The translations under genes and the position numbers were made by a program. The notes under the pieces were generated by a model. That model saw nothing but the letters and a program-made list of their open reading frames with translations. It had not been told where the DNA came from and searched no databases. Shown in pieces: positions 1 through 5,485 of a DNA stretch of 5,485 nt (the first letter of the stretch is position 1; each line of letters starts with the position of its first letter). Source of the DNA: Acidobacteria bacterium 37-71-11 (GTDB lineage: Bacteria > Acidobacteriota > Thermoanaerobaculia > Thermoanaerobaculales > Thermoanaerobaculaceae); assembly GCA_002279285.1 (NCBI GenBank), contig NCBR01000172.1, positions 1 through 5,485 of the forward strand. The letters run 5' to 3'.

Positions 1-10
1 TTGGCTGCAG

Positions 11-24
11 GCGTCGATCGACGC
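11..24. repeat. 14-bp perfect palindrome downstream of the dikinase gene
   Basis: GCGTCGATCGACGC is a perfect inverted repeat with no loop, 86 nt past the stop of the dikinase gene. It lies in the 109-nt stretch at the window edge, where I see no supported gene. It could be a dimeric-protein operator or part of a hairpin, but no T-tract follows it on either strand. Palindromes of this kind also arise by chance in GC-rich DNA, so no function is assigned. Confidence 0.35.
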
Positions 25-109
25 TGCGAGGCTCCCTCCGTGCGCGGCGGTCGGCAGCCCTGCTCACTGACGGCGATATGGGCGGTCGTGTCGGCGGGCG
101 AAAGCTGCC

Positions 110-1369
110 CTAGAACTTCAACTCGTCGGGTTCGCCGAACGGCGGGCGGTCATCGGGGTTGAAGACAGGGCGGGAGCCGCCGCCCTCGGACTGGCCAACG
201 ATGCCTTCTTCCTCGAGCATGTCCATCGCCATGTTGAGCGCGGCCGTGCCGGTGCGCTTGCCGGTGCGGCACTGCAGCATCCACAGCCGCCCCTCCTGGA
301 TCGTGAACTCGATGTCCTGCATGTCGTGGTAGTGCGCCTCGAGGTTGTTGCGGATCGCTTCGAGCGGCCGGTACACGTCGGGCATCGCGGTTTCGAGCGA
401 AGGGAGCGACTTGTTCTGCTCGTTCTTGGTGGCCTCGTTGAGCGGGTTCGGGGTGCGGATCCCCGCGACCACGTCCTCGCCCTGGGCGTTGACCAGCCAC
501 TCGCCGTAGAACTTGTTCTCGCCGGTGGCCGGGTTGCGGGTGAACGCCACGCCGGTGGCGGAGGTGTCACCCATGTTGCCGAACACCATCGCCTGAACGG
601 TGACCGCGGTCCCCCACTCGTCGGGGATCCCTTCGATGCGGCGGTAGGAGATCGCCCGCTTCCCGTTCCAGGAGGAGAAGACCGCTCCGATCCCGCCCCA
701 GAGCTGATCCATTGCGTCGTCGGGGAACTCCTTGCCCAGCGTCTCCCGCACCCGTGTCTTGAACAGCTGCACGAGCTCTTTGAGGTCGGCTTCGGTGAGG
801 TCGGCGTCGGAGGCCCGCCCGCGCGCCTTCTTCATCTCGCCGAGCATGCGGTCGAGCTGCTGCCTGATCCCCTTCCCCTCGGCCGGCTCGATCCCGCCCG
901 CCTTCTCCATGACGACGTCGGAATACATCATGATGAGCCGCCGGTACGCGTCGTATACGAAGCGCGGGTTCCCGGTCTTGGCGATCAACCCGGGGATCGT
1001 CGCCGAGCAAAGACCCACGTTGAGGACGGTCTCCATCATCCCGGGCATCGACTTGCGCGCGCCGGAGCGGACCGAAACGAGCAGCGGGTTTCTGGCGTCC
1101 CCGAACGTGGCGCCCATGACCGATTCGACCCGGCCGAGCGCCCGTTGCACGTCGGCGGCCAGCGCCTTCGGGTACGAACGGTCGTTCTGGTAGTAGTGGG
1201 TGCAGACCTCGGTCGTGATGGTGAAGCCGGCCGGCACCGGGATGCCGAGGTTCGCCATCTCGGCGAGGTTGGCGCCCTTGCCGCCGAGGAGGTCCTTCAT
1301 GTCGGCGCGGCCGTCGGCCTTGCCGCCGCCGAAGGAGTACACCAGCTTCTGTGTCGCTTGCTTGACCAC
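110..1369 (-). CDS. ppdK: Pyruvate phosphate dikinase, N-terminal ATP-grasp half only (truncated/short form)
   Basis: Full PPDK interconverts pyruvate + ATP + Pi and PEP + AMP + PPi in the cytosol. This product is about 419 residues, against roughly 870-900 for the family. Visible, in order: the glycine-rich lysine motif LGGKGANLAEM (Lys31); LLVSVRSGARKSMPGMMETV (Arg101); a helical insert around 165-230; GTAVTVQAMVFGNMGDTSATG and GVAFTRNPATGE; NAQGEDVVAG; and DMQDIEFTIQEGRLWMLQCR, with Asp352, Glu354, Gln366 and Arg368 matching the nucleotide/metal-site residues known from Clostridium symbiosum PPDK. Family similarity stops after LEEEGIVGQ. An unrelated 26-residue tail ending FGEPDELKF leads to a TAG. 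The swivelling domain with the phosphorylated histidine (GGMTSHAAV-type motif) and the C-terminal PEP/pyruvate barrel are missing, so the protein alone should not complete the PPDK reaction. An in-frame GTG lies two codons upstream at 1375, but it abuts the Shine-Dalgarno; GTG 1369 has a 6-nt spacer and is preferred. It is probably the last gene of the glyQS operon. Domain identity is very sure; whether this is a native short protein or a truncated gene is open. Confidence 0.9.
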   Translation of the reverse strand: MVKQATQKLVYSFGGGKADGRADMKDLLGGKGANLAEMANLGIPVPAGFTITTEVCTHYYQNDRSYPKALAADVQRALGRVESVMGATFGDARNPLLVSVRSGARKSMPGMMETVLNVGLCSATIPGLIAKTGNPRFVYDAYRRLIMMYSDVVMEKAGGIEPAEGKGIRQQLDRMLGEMKKARGRASDADLTEADLKELVQLFKTRVRETLGKEFPDDAMDQLWGGIGAVFSSWNGKRAISYRRIEGIPDEWGTAVTVQAMVFGNMGDTSATGVAFTRNPATGENKFYGEWLVNAQGEDVVAGIRTPNPLNEATKNEQNKSLPSLETAMPDVYRPLEAIRNNLEAHYHDMQDIEFTIQEGRLWMLQCRTGKRTGTAALNMAMDMLEEEGIVGQSEGGGSRPVFNPDDRPPFGEPDELKF

Positions 1370-1375
1370 GTTCAC

Positions 1376-1380
1376 CCTCC
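1376..1380 (-). promoter_or_regulatory. Shine-Dalgarno GGAGG that decides the ppdK start
   Basis: Read on the minus strand, the sequence is GGAGG-GTGAAC-GTG. The first GTG (1375) touches the Shine-Dalgarno with no spacer, while the second (1369) has a 6-nt spacer. This favours initiation at 1369. Confidence 0.65.
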
Positions 1381-1388
1381 AGATTCAG

Positions 1389-1407
1389 GGGCGGGCCTCG
1401 CCCGCCC
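1389..1407 (-). other. GC-rich hairpin in the glyS-ppdK spacer, near the ppdK ribosome site
   Basis: GGGCGGGC and GCCCGCCC form a perfect 8-bp stem around a 3-nt loop. In the minus-strand transcript it ends 8 nt before the GGAGG of the dikinase gene. No U-tract follows, so it is not a classical intrinsic terminator. It could limit mRNA decay, attenuate readthrough or tune translation of the downstream gene. The stem is seen directly; the role is inference. Confidence 0.5.
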
Positions 1408-1409
1408 GC

Positions 1410-1430
1410 GGGCCGCGCTCTTGGCGGCCC
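1410..1430 (-). other. Second GC-rich hairpin just after glyS
   Basis: GGGCCGC and GCGGCCC form a 7-bp stem around a 7-nt loop, starting 15 nt after the glyS stop and only 2 nt from the neighbouring hairpin at 1389-1407. It lacks a U-tract. The tandem pair fills the middle of the only sizeable gap in the glyQ-glyS-ppdK run and may set the ratio of synthetase to dikinase transcripts. Confidence 0.45.
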
Positions 1431-1445
1431 CGTCGTCCCAACAGC

Positions 1446-3527
1446 TCACTGAGCCGAAAGCCTGGACACGTCGGCCAGGCGCAGGAACAGCTTCTCGACG
1501 CGGGCCAGCAGCGCGAGGCGCGCGGCTCTGACTGCCTCGTCGTCGCAGATCACGAGCACGTCGGTGAAGAATGCGTCGAGCGGCGCCGCAAGCTCCGCCA
1601 GGGAACGCAGGCCCGCGGGGACGTCGCCGCGCTCGAGGGCGCGCTCCACCTTGCCCTCGGCCGCTTCGAGCGCGGCCAGCAGCTCGCGCTCGGCCTTCTC
1701 CTGCAGGAGGTTGGCGGCGAAGCTTCCCTCGCCGCTCTTGCCCACCATGTTGCGGACGCGCTTGAACGCCACCGCGAGCGAGGCGAACACCTCCTCGCCG
1801 CGCACCGCTTCGAGCGCCCGGGCGCGCGCCACGTCGTCCGGGATCACGCCCCAGCGGGCGGCGAGCACCGCGTCGCCGACTTCCGGCTTCACGCCGGCCG
1901 CTACCGTCAGGTAGTGGCGCACGCGCTCGCGCACGAACTCGCGCAGCGCCGCCGCGGCTTCGTCGCCGCCGCCGCGCAGCGCCACGGCGTCGGCCACGGC
2001 GGCGTGCAGGTCGCACGCCAGCGGCGCCTCGGCGCAGATCCGCACCACTGCCAGGGCGGCGCGCCGCAGCGCGAACGGGTCCTTGCTGCCGGACGGGATC
2101 TCCCCGGCGGCGAACAGGCCGGCGAGCGAGTCCAGCCGGTCGGCGACGCCCACGACCGCCGCCACTGGGCCGCGAGGCAACGCGCCCTCGAGACCCGCCG
2201 GGGTGTACTGGTCGTACACCGCCTGCCACACCGCCTCGGGCTCGCCGTCGAGGCGCGCGTAGATGCCGCCGATGACGCCCTGCAGCTCCGCGAACTCCCC
2301 CACCATCGCGGTCACGAGGTCGGCCTTCAACAGCTCGCAGGCGCGCGCCAGCGGGGCGGCGTCCACGGCGGCGCCGGCGTTCCCGGCGAGCGCCGCCGCG
2401 AGCTTCGCCACGATCTCGGTCTTGCGCGCGAACGTGCCGAGCTTCTGGTGGACCAGCACCTTCTCGAGCGCCGGCCGGCGCGATGCGAGCGGGGCCTTGC
2501 GGTCTTGCGCGAAGAAGAACGCCGCGTCGGTCAGGCGGGCGCCGGCCACCCACTCGTTGCCGCGCCGGATCAGCCCCTGCGGGTCGCCGGCGCGGTCGCA
2601 CACCGCCAGGAAGTACGGCGCGACCCGGCCCTCGCGCGTCAGCACCAGGCACTTCTGGTGGTGGCGCAGGGTCGTGACCAGCACCTCCTCCGGAAGCTGC
2701 AGGAAATGCTCGGCGATCTCGCCGCGCAACACGCCGGGGTGCTCGACGAGCTCGACCAGCTCCGCGAGCAGCTCCGGATCGGGCCGGATCTCGCAGCCCA
2801 CATCGGCCGCGAGGCGACGCGCTTTCTCCTCGATGACGGCGTGCCGCGCCGCCGGGTCGAGGTCCACGCCCGCGGCGCGCATCTGCTTGAGGTACGCGGC
2901 AAACCCGGCCGTGCCGGCCAGCTCGATGCGCACCGGTGCCATCGTCCGGTGCCCGAGCGTGGCGGTCGAGGCGGCAACGCCGAACAACTCGACCGGAACC
3001 AGCGTCGTGAACGTCCGGCTTCCGAACACCGCCAGCAGGTTGTGCAGCGGCCGCACGAAGACGTGCTCGCCCTTCCCCCAGCGCATCGTCTTCGGGAAGT
3101 GCAACGAGCGCACGACCCGGACGGTGATCTCGCCGAGGACCTCGGGCACTGGCCGTCCCGGCAGCAGCTTCGTCGCGGCGATGACCTCGCCCTTCGGGCC
3201 CTTGACGACCCGCAACGCGTCCACACCCACGCCCTGCCCCTTCGCGAACCCGACCGCTGCCGGATTCGGTGACCCGTCGGCCGCGAACGCCGCCTTGACC
3301 GACGGCCCCGTCACCTCCTCCTCGCGGTCGGGCTGGGCCTCGGGGAGCCCGGCCACGTGCACCACGAGGCGGCGCACGGTCGAGTAGGTCTTCACGGTCG
3401 TGCCGGCGAGCGCGGCATCGCGCAGCTCCGCCTCGAACCCGGCCTGCAGCTGCTCGCGGGCGGCCGGGAGCGCGTTGGCCGGGATCTCCTCGCAGAGGAG
3501 TTCGAGCAGGTACTCGGAGGCGCTCAT
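1446..3527 (-). CDS. glyS: Glycyl-tRNA synthetase beta subunit
   Basis: Beta subunit of the alpha2beta2 bacterial glycyl-tRNA synthetase, which charges tRNA-Gly in the cytosol. The alpha subunit carries the catalytic core; beta supplies most tRNA recognition and is needed for activity. The 693 residues match the usual length (E. coli about 689). Visible features are the N-terminal LLELLCEEIPANAL (7-20), matching the family EELPxxAL start; GPSVKAAF (74-81); FPKTMRWGKGEHVFVRPLHN (144-163); LRHHQKCLVL (287-296); the block EFAELQGVIGGIYARLDGEP (411-430); ADRLDSLAGLF (462-472); GSKDPFALRRAAL (480-492); and a C-terminal DALR-type helical anticodon-binding region with FKRVRNMVGKS (588-598), LDAFFTDVLV (650-659) and LFLRLADVSRL (680-690). 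The frame is open further upstream, but ATG 3527 gives the family N-terminus. Its A overlaps the glyQ stop (ATGA), with no good Shine-Dalgarno of its own, so translation is probably coupled to glyQ. The gene looks intact. Confidence 0.97.
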   Translation of the reverse strand: MSASEYLLELLCEEIPANALPAAREQLQAGFEAELRDAALAGTTVKTYSTVRRLVVHVAGLPEAQPDREEEVTGPSVKAAFAADGSPNPAAVGFAKGQGVGVDALRVVKGPKGEVIAATKLLPGRPVPEVLGEITVRVVRSLHFPKTMRWGKGEHVFVRPLHNLLAVFGSRTFTTLVPVELFGVAASTATLGHRTMAPVRIELAGTAGFAAYLKQMRAAGVDLDPAARHAVIEEKARRLAADVGCEIRPDPELLAELVELVEHPGVLRGEIAEHFLQLPEEVLVTTLRHHQKCLVLTREGRVAPYFLAVCDRAGDPQGLIRRGNEWVAGARLTDAAFFFAQDRKAPLASRRPALEKVLVHQKLGTFARKTEIVAKLAAALAGNAGAAVDAAPLARACELLKADLVTAMVGEFAELQGVIGGIYARLDGEPEAVWQAVYDQYTPAGLEGALPRGPVAAVVGVADRLDSLAGLFAAGEIPSGSKDPFALRRAALAVVRICAEAPLACDLHAAVADAVALRGGGDEAAAALREFVRERVRHYLTVAAGVKPEVGDAVLAARWGVIPDDVARARALEAVRGEEVFASLAVAFKRVRNMVGKSGEGSFAANLLQEKAERELLAALEAAEGKVERALERGDVPAGLRSLAELAAPLDAFFTDVLVICDDEAVRAARLALLARVEKLFLRLADVSRLSAQ

Positions 3528-4468
3528 CGGGCGCCGCCGTTCCGATGGGCCCGGTTCGCGCCCGCGGCCTTGCCGTTCGGCTTGCCGTTCCCGTTGCACC
3601 GGCCGAGGGGGAAGGCCAGCCGCTCCCGCTGCTCGACGTACGCCTTGGCGCAGCGCACGGCGACCTTGCGCACCCGCCCGATCAACGCCACGCGCTCGGT
3701 CACGGCCACGGCGCCGCGCGCGTCCATCAGGTTGAACAGGTGCGACATCTTCAGGGCCGCCTCGAGCCCCGGGATGACCAGCGGTTCGTCTTGCTCGAGG
3801 CAGCGGCCCGCTTCGCGCTCCCAGTCCTCGAAGTGGCGGCGCAGCATCTCGACGTCGGCGACGTTGAACGCATACCGCGACAGCTCGACCTCGTCCTGGT
3901 GGCGGACCTTGCCGTACTCGAGCCCGCCGCCCCACATCATCTCGAACCCGTTGTCCTTGCGTTGCAAGAACATCGCGATCCGCTCGAGGCCGTAGGTGAT
4001 CTCGGCGGAGATCGGCCGCAGCTCGATCCCCCCGGCCTGCTGGAAGTAGGTGAACTGGCTGATCTCCATCCCGTCGAGCAGGACCTGCCAGCCGACCCCC
4101 CAGGCGCCGAGCGTCGGCGACTCCCAGTTGTCCTCCTCGAAGCGCACGTCGTGGACGTCGGGGTCGACGCCGATGGCGGCGAGCGACGCCAGGTACAGCT
4201 CCTGCACGTCGTCCGGCGACGGTTTGAGGATCACCTGCATCTGCAGGTGCTTGCCGAAGCGGAACGGGTTCTCGCCAAAGCGCGCATCGGCGGGACGGCG
4301 CGACGGTTGCACGTACGCCACCCGGTACGGCTCCGGGCCGAGCACGCGCAGGAACGTCTCCGGGTGCATCGTCCCGGCCCCGACCTCGATGTCGTACGGC
4401 TGCTGGATCACGCAGCCGTGCTCGCTCCAGAAGTGCGAGAGCGAGAGGATAAGCTCTTGCAGGTTCAC
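3524..4468 (-). CDS. glyQ: Glycyl-tRNA synthetase alpha subunit
   Basis: Catalytic alpha subunit of alpha2beta2 glycyl-tRNA synthetase, a class II enzyme that makes glycyl-adenylate and transfers glycine to tRNA-Gly with GlyS. Family blocks are clear: LILSLSHFWSEHGCVIQQPY (6-25); EVGAGTMHPETFLRVLGPEP (28-47); AYVQPSRRPADARFGENP (51-68), holding the motif 2 arginines; FEEDNWESPTLGAWGVGWQV (110-129); GMEISQFTYFQQAGG (133-147); the motif 3-like EITYGLERIAMFLQ (156-169); and FNLMDARGAVAVTERV (245-260). The chosen GTG at 4468 gives MNLQELIL, which fits the family start and sits 8 nt after GAGG; the frame runs 18 codons further up, but those residues do not resemble GlyQ. The 314 residues are slightly longer than usual (E. 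coli 303). The excess is a polar tail after RLAFPLG (283-289) containing CNGNGKPNGK and ending HRNGGAR, with no family counterpart that I know of. It is the first gene of the probable operon and overlaps glyS by four bases. Confidence 0.97.
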   Translation of the reverse strand: MNLQELILSLSHFWSEHGCVIQQPYDIEVGAGTMHPETFLRVLGPEPYRVAYVQPSRRPADARFGENPFRFGKHLQMQVILKPSPDDVQELYLASLAAIGVDPDVHDVRFEEDNWESPTLGAWGVGWQVLLDGMEISQFTYFQQAGGIELRPISAEITYGLERIAMFLQRKDNGFEMMWGGGLEYGKVRHQDEVELSRYAFNVADVEMLRRHFEDWEREAGRCLEQDEPLVIPGLEAALKMSHLFNLMDARGAVAVTERVALIGRVRKVAVRCAKAYVEQRERLAFPLGRCNGNGKPNGKAAGANRAHRNGGAR

Positions 4469-4476
4469 GAGAAACA

Positions 4477-4480
4477 CCTC
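4477..4480 (-). promoter_or_regulatory. Ribosome binding site GAGG supporting the GTG start of glyQ
   Basis: The minus strand reads TGAGG-TGTTTCTC-GTG. GAGG lies 8 nt before GTG 4468, good spacing. Another in-frame GTG at 4477-4475 overlaps this element and would have no spacer, so it is rejected as the start. Confidence 0.55.
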
Positions 4481-4510
4481 ATGCGGCCCACGGTGCGACC
4501 GCGAGCGCGG

Positions 4511-4519
4511 AGCATAGCA
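4511..4519 (-). promoter_or_regulatory. Possible extended -10 promoter for glyQ-glyS-ppdK
   Basis: The gap between the AtuA-family stop and glyQ contains TGCTATGCT on the minus strand, that is TG-N-TATGCT, a good extended -10 element. No convincing -35 hexamer lies at 16-18 nt, which extended -10 promoters can tolerate. The predicted transcript would start near 4504, giving a leader of about 36 nt that begins within a small CCGCG/CGCGG inverted repeat (4499-4510). The gap is too short for a glycine T-box or riboswitch. Prediction from motif match only. Confidence 0.35.
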
Positions 4520-4554
4520 CAAGGCGGCGGATGAGAGGCATGAAGCGGGAGGAG

Positions 4555-5485
4555 CTACGCCGATTCCACGGTCACCCGGAGGTGCGGGTCCACGAGGGTC
4601 TTGCGCACCAGCGCCGGCCAGTAGGCGACGATCTCCTGCGCCTTCGGGCGGCCGCCGGCGAAGCCGGTGACGCCGGGCGGGCCGGAGGTGACCAGCGGCG
4701 CCAGCTCGTAGCCGAAGCGCGTCACCGCGGCGCGGTCCTCACCACGCACCGCGAGGTGCAGAACCACCTCGGGCGGGTCGGCGGACGCGTCGCCCAGGCC
4801 GGGGTGGCACGCGCCGGTGCCGAGCAGCTCGGTGACGCGGTCCTCGTCCGGGAAGCGCACCCCGGCGCGGGCGAGGCGTTTCCAGACGATTTCGGCGGCG
4901 AGGCGGGCCTTGTCCACGGCGCGCGGACCGGAGACGGTGAGCTGCCCCGATGCCTTCCACCCCGCCCGGTACGACGCCGAAACCTTGTAGTACTCGGTCT
5001 TCGGCCCGCCTTGGATGCCGCTCACCCGCACCCGGTTGTCGCCGTCCGCCGCGAGCCGGGCCGAGCCGAAGTCGGCCACGCAGTCGGGGGTGATGTACGC
5101 GTGCGGGTCGCCCATCTCGTAGACCAGCTGTTCGGCCACGGTGCTCGTGCTCACGAGCCCGCCGGTGCCGGCGTGCTTGGTGACCACGAAGCTCCCGTCC
5201 GGGGCGCACTCGAGCACCGGGTAGCCCACGTCCCACAGCTCGGGGACCTCCCACCAGCGCGTGAAGTTGCCGCCGGTGGCCTGGGCGCCGCACTCGATGA
5301 TGTGGCCGGCGATCGTGCCTGCGGCGAGCAGGTCCCAGGCGTCCTCGGCCCAGCCGAACTCGCGCACGAGCGGTCCGAGCGCCAGGGAGGTGTCGGTGAT
5401 CCGGCCGGCGAGCACGATCTCGGCGCCCTGGCGGAGCGCCTCGGCGACCGGGCGGGCCCCCAGGTAGGCATTGACCGACAGCACC
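4555..5485 (-). CDS. AtuA/DUF1446 family protein (acyclic terpene utilisation AtuA-like), 5' end beyond window
   Basis: The C-terminal 309 residues of a protein I recognise as the AtuA (DUF1446) family, whose members are usually about 450 residues or more. The coding frame is still open at the window edge, so the true start and perhaps the first third are missing. Family-like blocks, counted from the first full codon, are NAYLGARPVAEAL (5-17), GAEIVLAGRITDTSLALGPL (20-39), AGTIAGHIIECGAQATGGNF (55-74), VVTKHAGTGGLV (100-111) and YEMGDPHAYITPDCVADF (122-139), with VRVSGIQGGP (152-161) and TSGPPGVTGFAGGRPK (266-281) later. Pseudomonas AtuA belongs to the citronellol/geraniol degradation cluster, but its biochemical step is unsettled as far as I know, and many homologues occur outside terpene clusters near acyl-CoA genes. 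No terpene or acyl-CoA gene is visible here, so no substrate is assigned. It is codirectional with glyQ, 86 nt upstream, with no clear terminator between them; readthrough is possible, but the function looks unrelated. Confidence 0.85.
   Translation of the reverse strand, partial: VLSVNAYLGARPVAEALRQGAEIVLAGRITDTSLALGPLVREFGWAEDAWDLLAAGTIAGHIIECGAQATGGNFTRWWEVPELWDVGYPVLECAPDGSFVVTKHAGTGGLVSTSTVAEQLVYEMGDPHAYITPDCVADFGSARLAADGDNRVRVSGIQGGPKTEYYKVSASYRAGWKASGQLTVSGPRAVDKARLAAEIVWKRLARAGVRFPDEDRVTELLGTGACHPGLGDASADPPEVVLHLAVRGEDRAAVTRFGYELAPLVTSGPPGVTGFAGGRPKAQEIVAYWPALVRKTLVDPHLRVTVESA

Noticed and set aside
1..109. Continuation of PPDK or a further small gene at the window edge
   Set aside because: None of the three minus-strand frames resembles the PPDK swivel or barrel domains. 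A possible GTG at 67-65 has no Shine-Dalgarno and leads to an Arg-rich unrecognisable stretch. Nothing can be supported.
1389..1430. Intrinsic terminator after glyS
   Set aside because: The stems are strong but neither is followed by a T-rich run on the minus strand, and the ppdK ribosome site follows at once. Listed as hairpins only.
326..1531. Plus-strand open frame of 401 codons opposite the dikinase gene
   Set aside because: It is antisense to strongly conserved PPDK codons, has low-complexity composition and shows no family motif. It is a compositional shadow.
1200..3272. Long plus-strand open frame of 690 codons opposite glyS
   Set aside because: It is antisense to a clear, intact glyS. 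Its product is Arg/His/Ala/Gly-rich with no recognisable domain, as expected from high GC at third codon positions creating stop-free antisense frames.
3528..3935. N-terminal extension of glyS in its open frame
   Set aside because: The 136 residues upstream of ATG 3527 overlap conserved glyQ codons and are Arg/Gly-rich without family similarity. The GlyS family N-terminus begins at 3527.
3545..4534. Plus-strand open frame of 329 codons opposite glyQ
   Set aside because: It mirrors glyQ exactly and has an Arg/Val/Leu/His-rich product without motifs. GlyQ family blocks on the minus strand decide the coding strand.
4469..4554. Glycine riboswitch or T-box before glyQ
   Set aside because: The gap is only 86 nt, and I see no T-box consensus or tandem glycine-aptamer-like structure.

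Overview
This is a GC-rich bacterial chromosome segment. All four recognisable genes lie on the minus strand, so transcription runs from high to low coordinates. In that order they are: the C-terminal two-thirds of an AtuA/DUF1446-family protein (4555 to the window edge), glyQ (3524-4468), glyS (1446-3527), and a shortened pyruvate phosphate dikinase gene (110-1369). Together they fill almost the whole window, and the long plus-strand open frames are antisense shadows of these genes.

The split alpha/beta glycyl-tRNA synthetase is the bacterial form; actinobacteria, archaea and eukaryotes use the unrelated homodimeric enzyme. From memory, the order glyQ-glyS-ppdK is typical of Geobacter-like Deltaproteobacteria (Desulfobacterota) and related high-GC lineages. 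The base composition and the AtuA-family gene would also fit Myxococcota, Rokubacteria or Methylomirabilota. I cannot fix the phylum from this sequence.

The functional core is one probable operon. A likely extended -10 promoter lies in the 86-nt gap before glyQ. The glyQ stop and glyS start overlap as ATGA, which suggests translational coupling of two subunits needed in equal amounts. After glyS, a 76-nt spacer carries two GC-rich hairpins without a U-tract, followed by a strong Shine-Dalgarno and the dikinase gene. Aminoacylation by GlyRS releases AMP and PPi, both of which are substrates of the dikinase in its ATP-forming direction. That is a possible metabolic reason for the linkage, but it is an inference.

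The main oddity is the dikinase gene. It encodes the PEP/pyruvate-binding ATP-grasp half with its expected nucleotide-binding residues, then ends in a short unrelated tail. The phosphohistidine domain and the PEP/pyruvate barrel are absent, and no frame in the remaining 109 nt continues them. I see no tRNA, rRNA, CRISPR array, insertion sequence or phage gene, and no sign of a wholly new multi-gene system.
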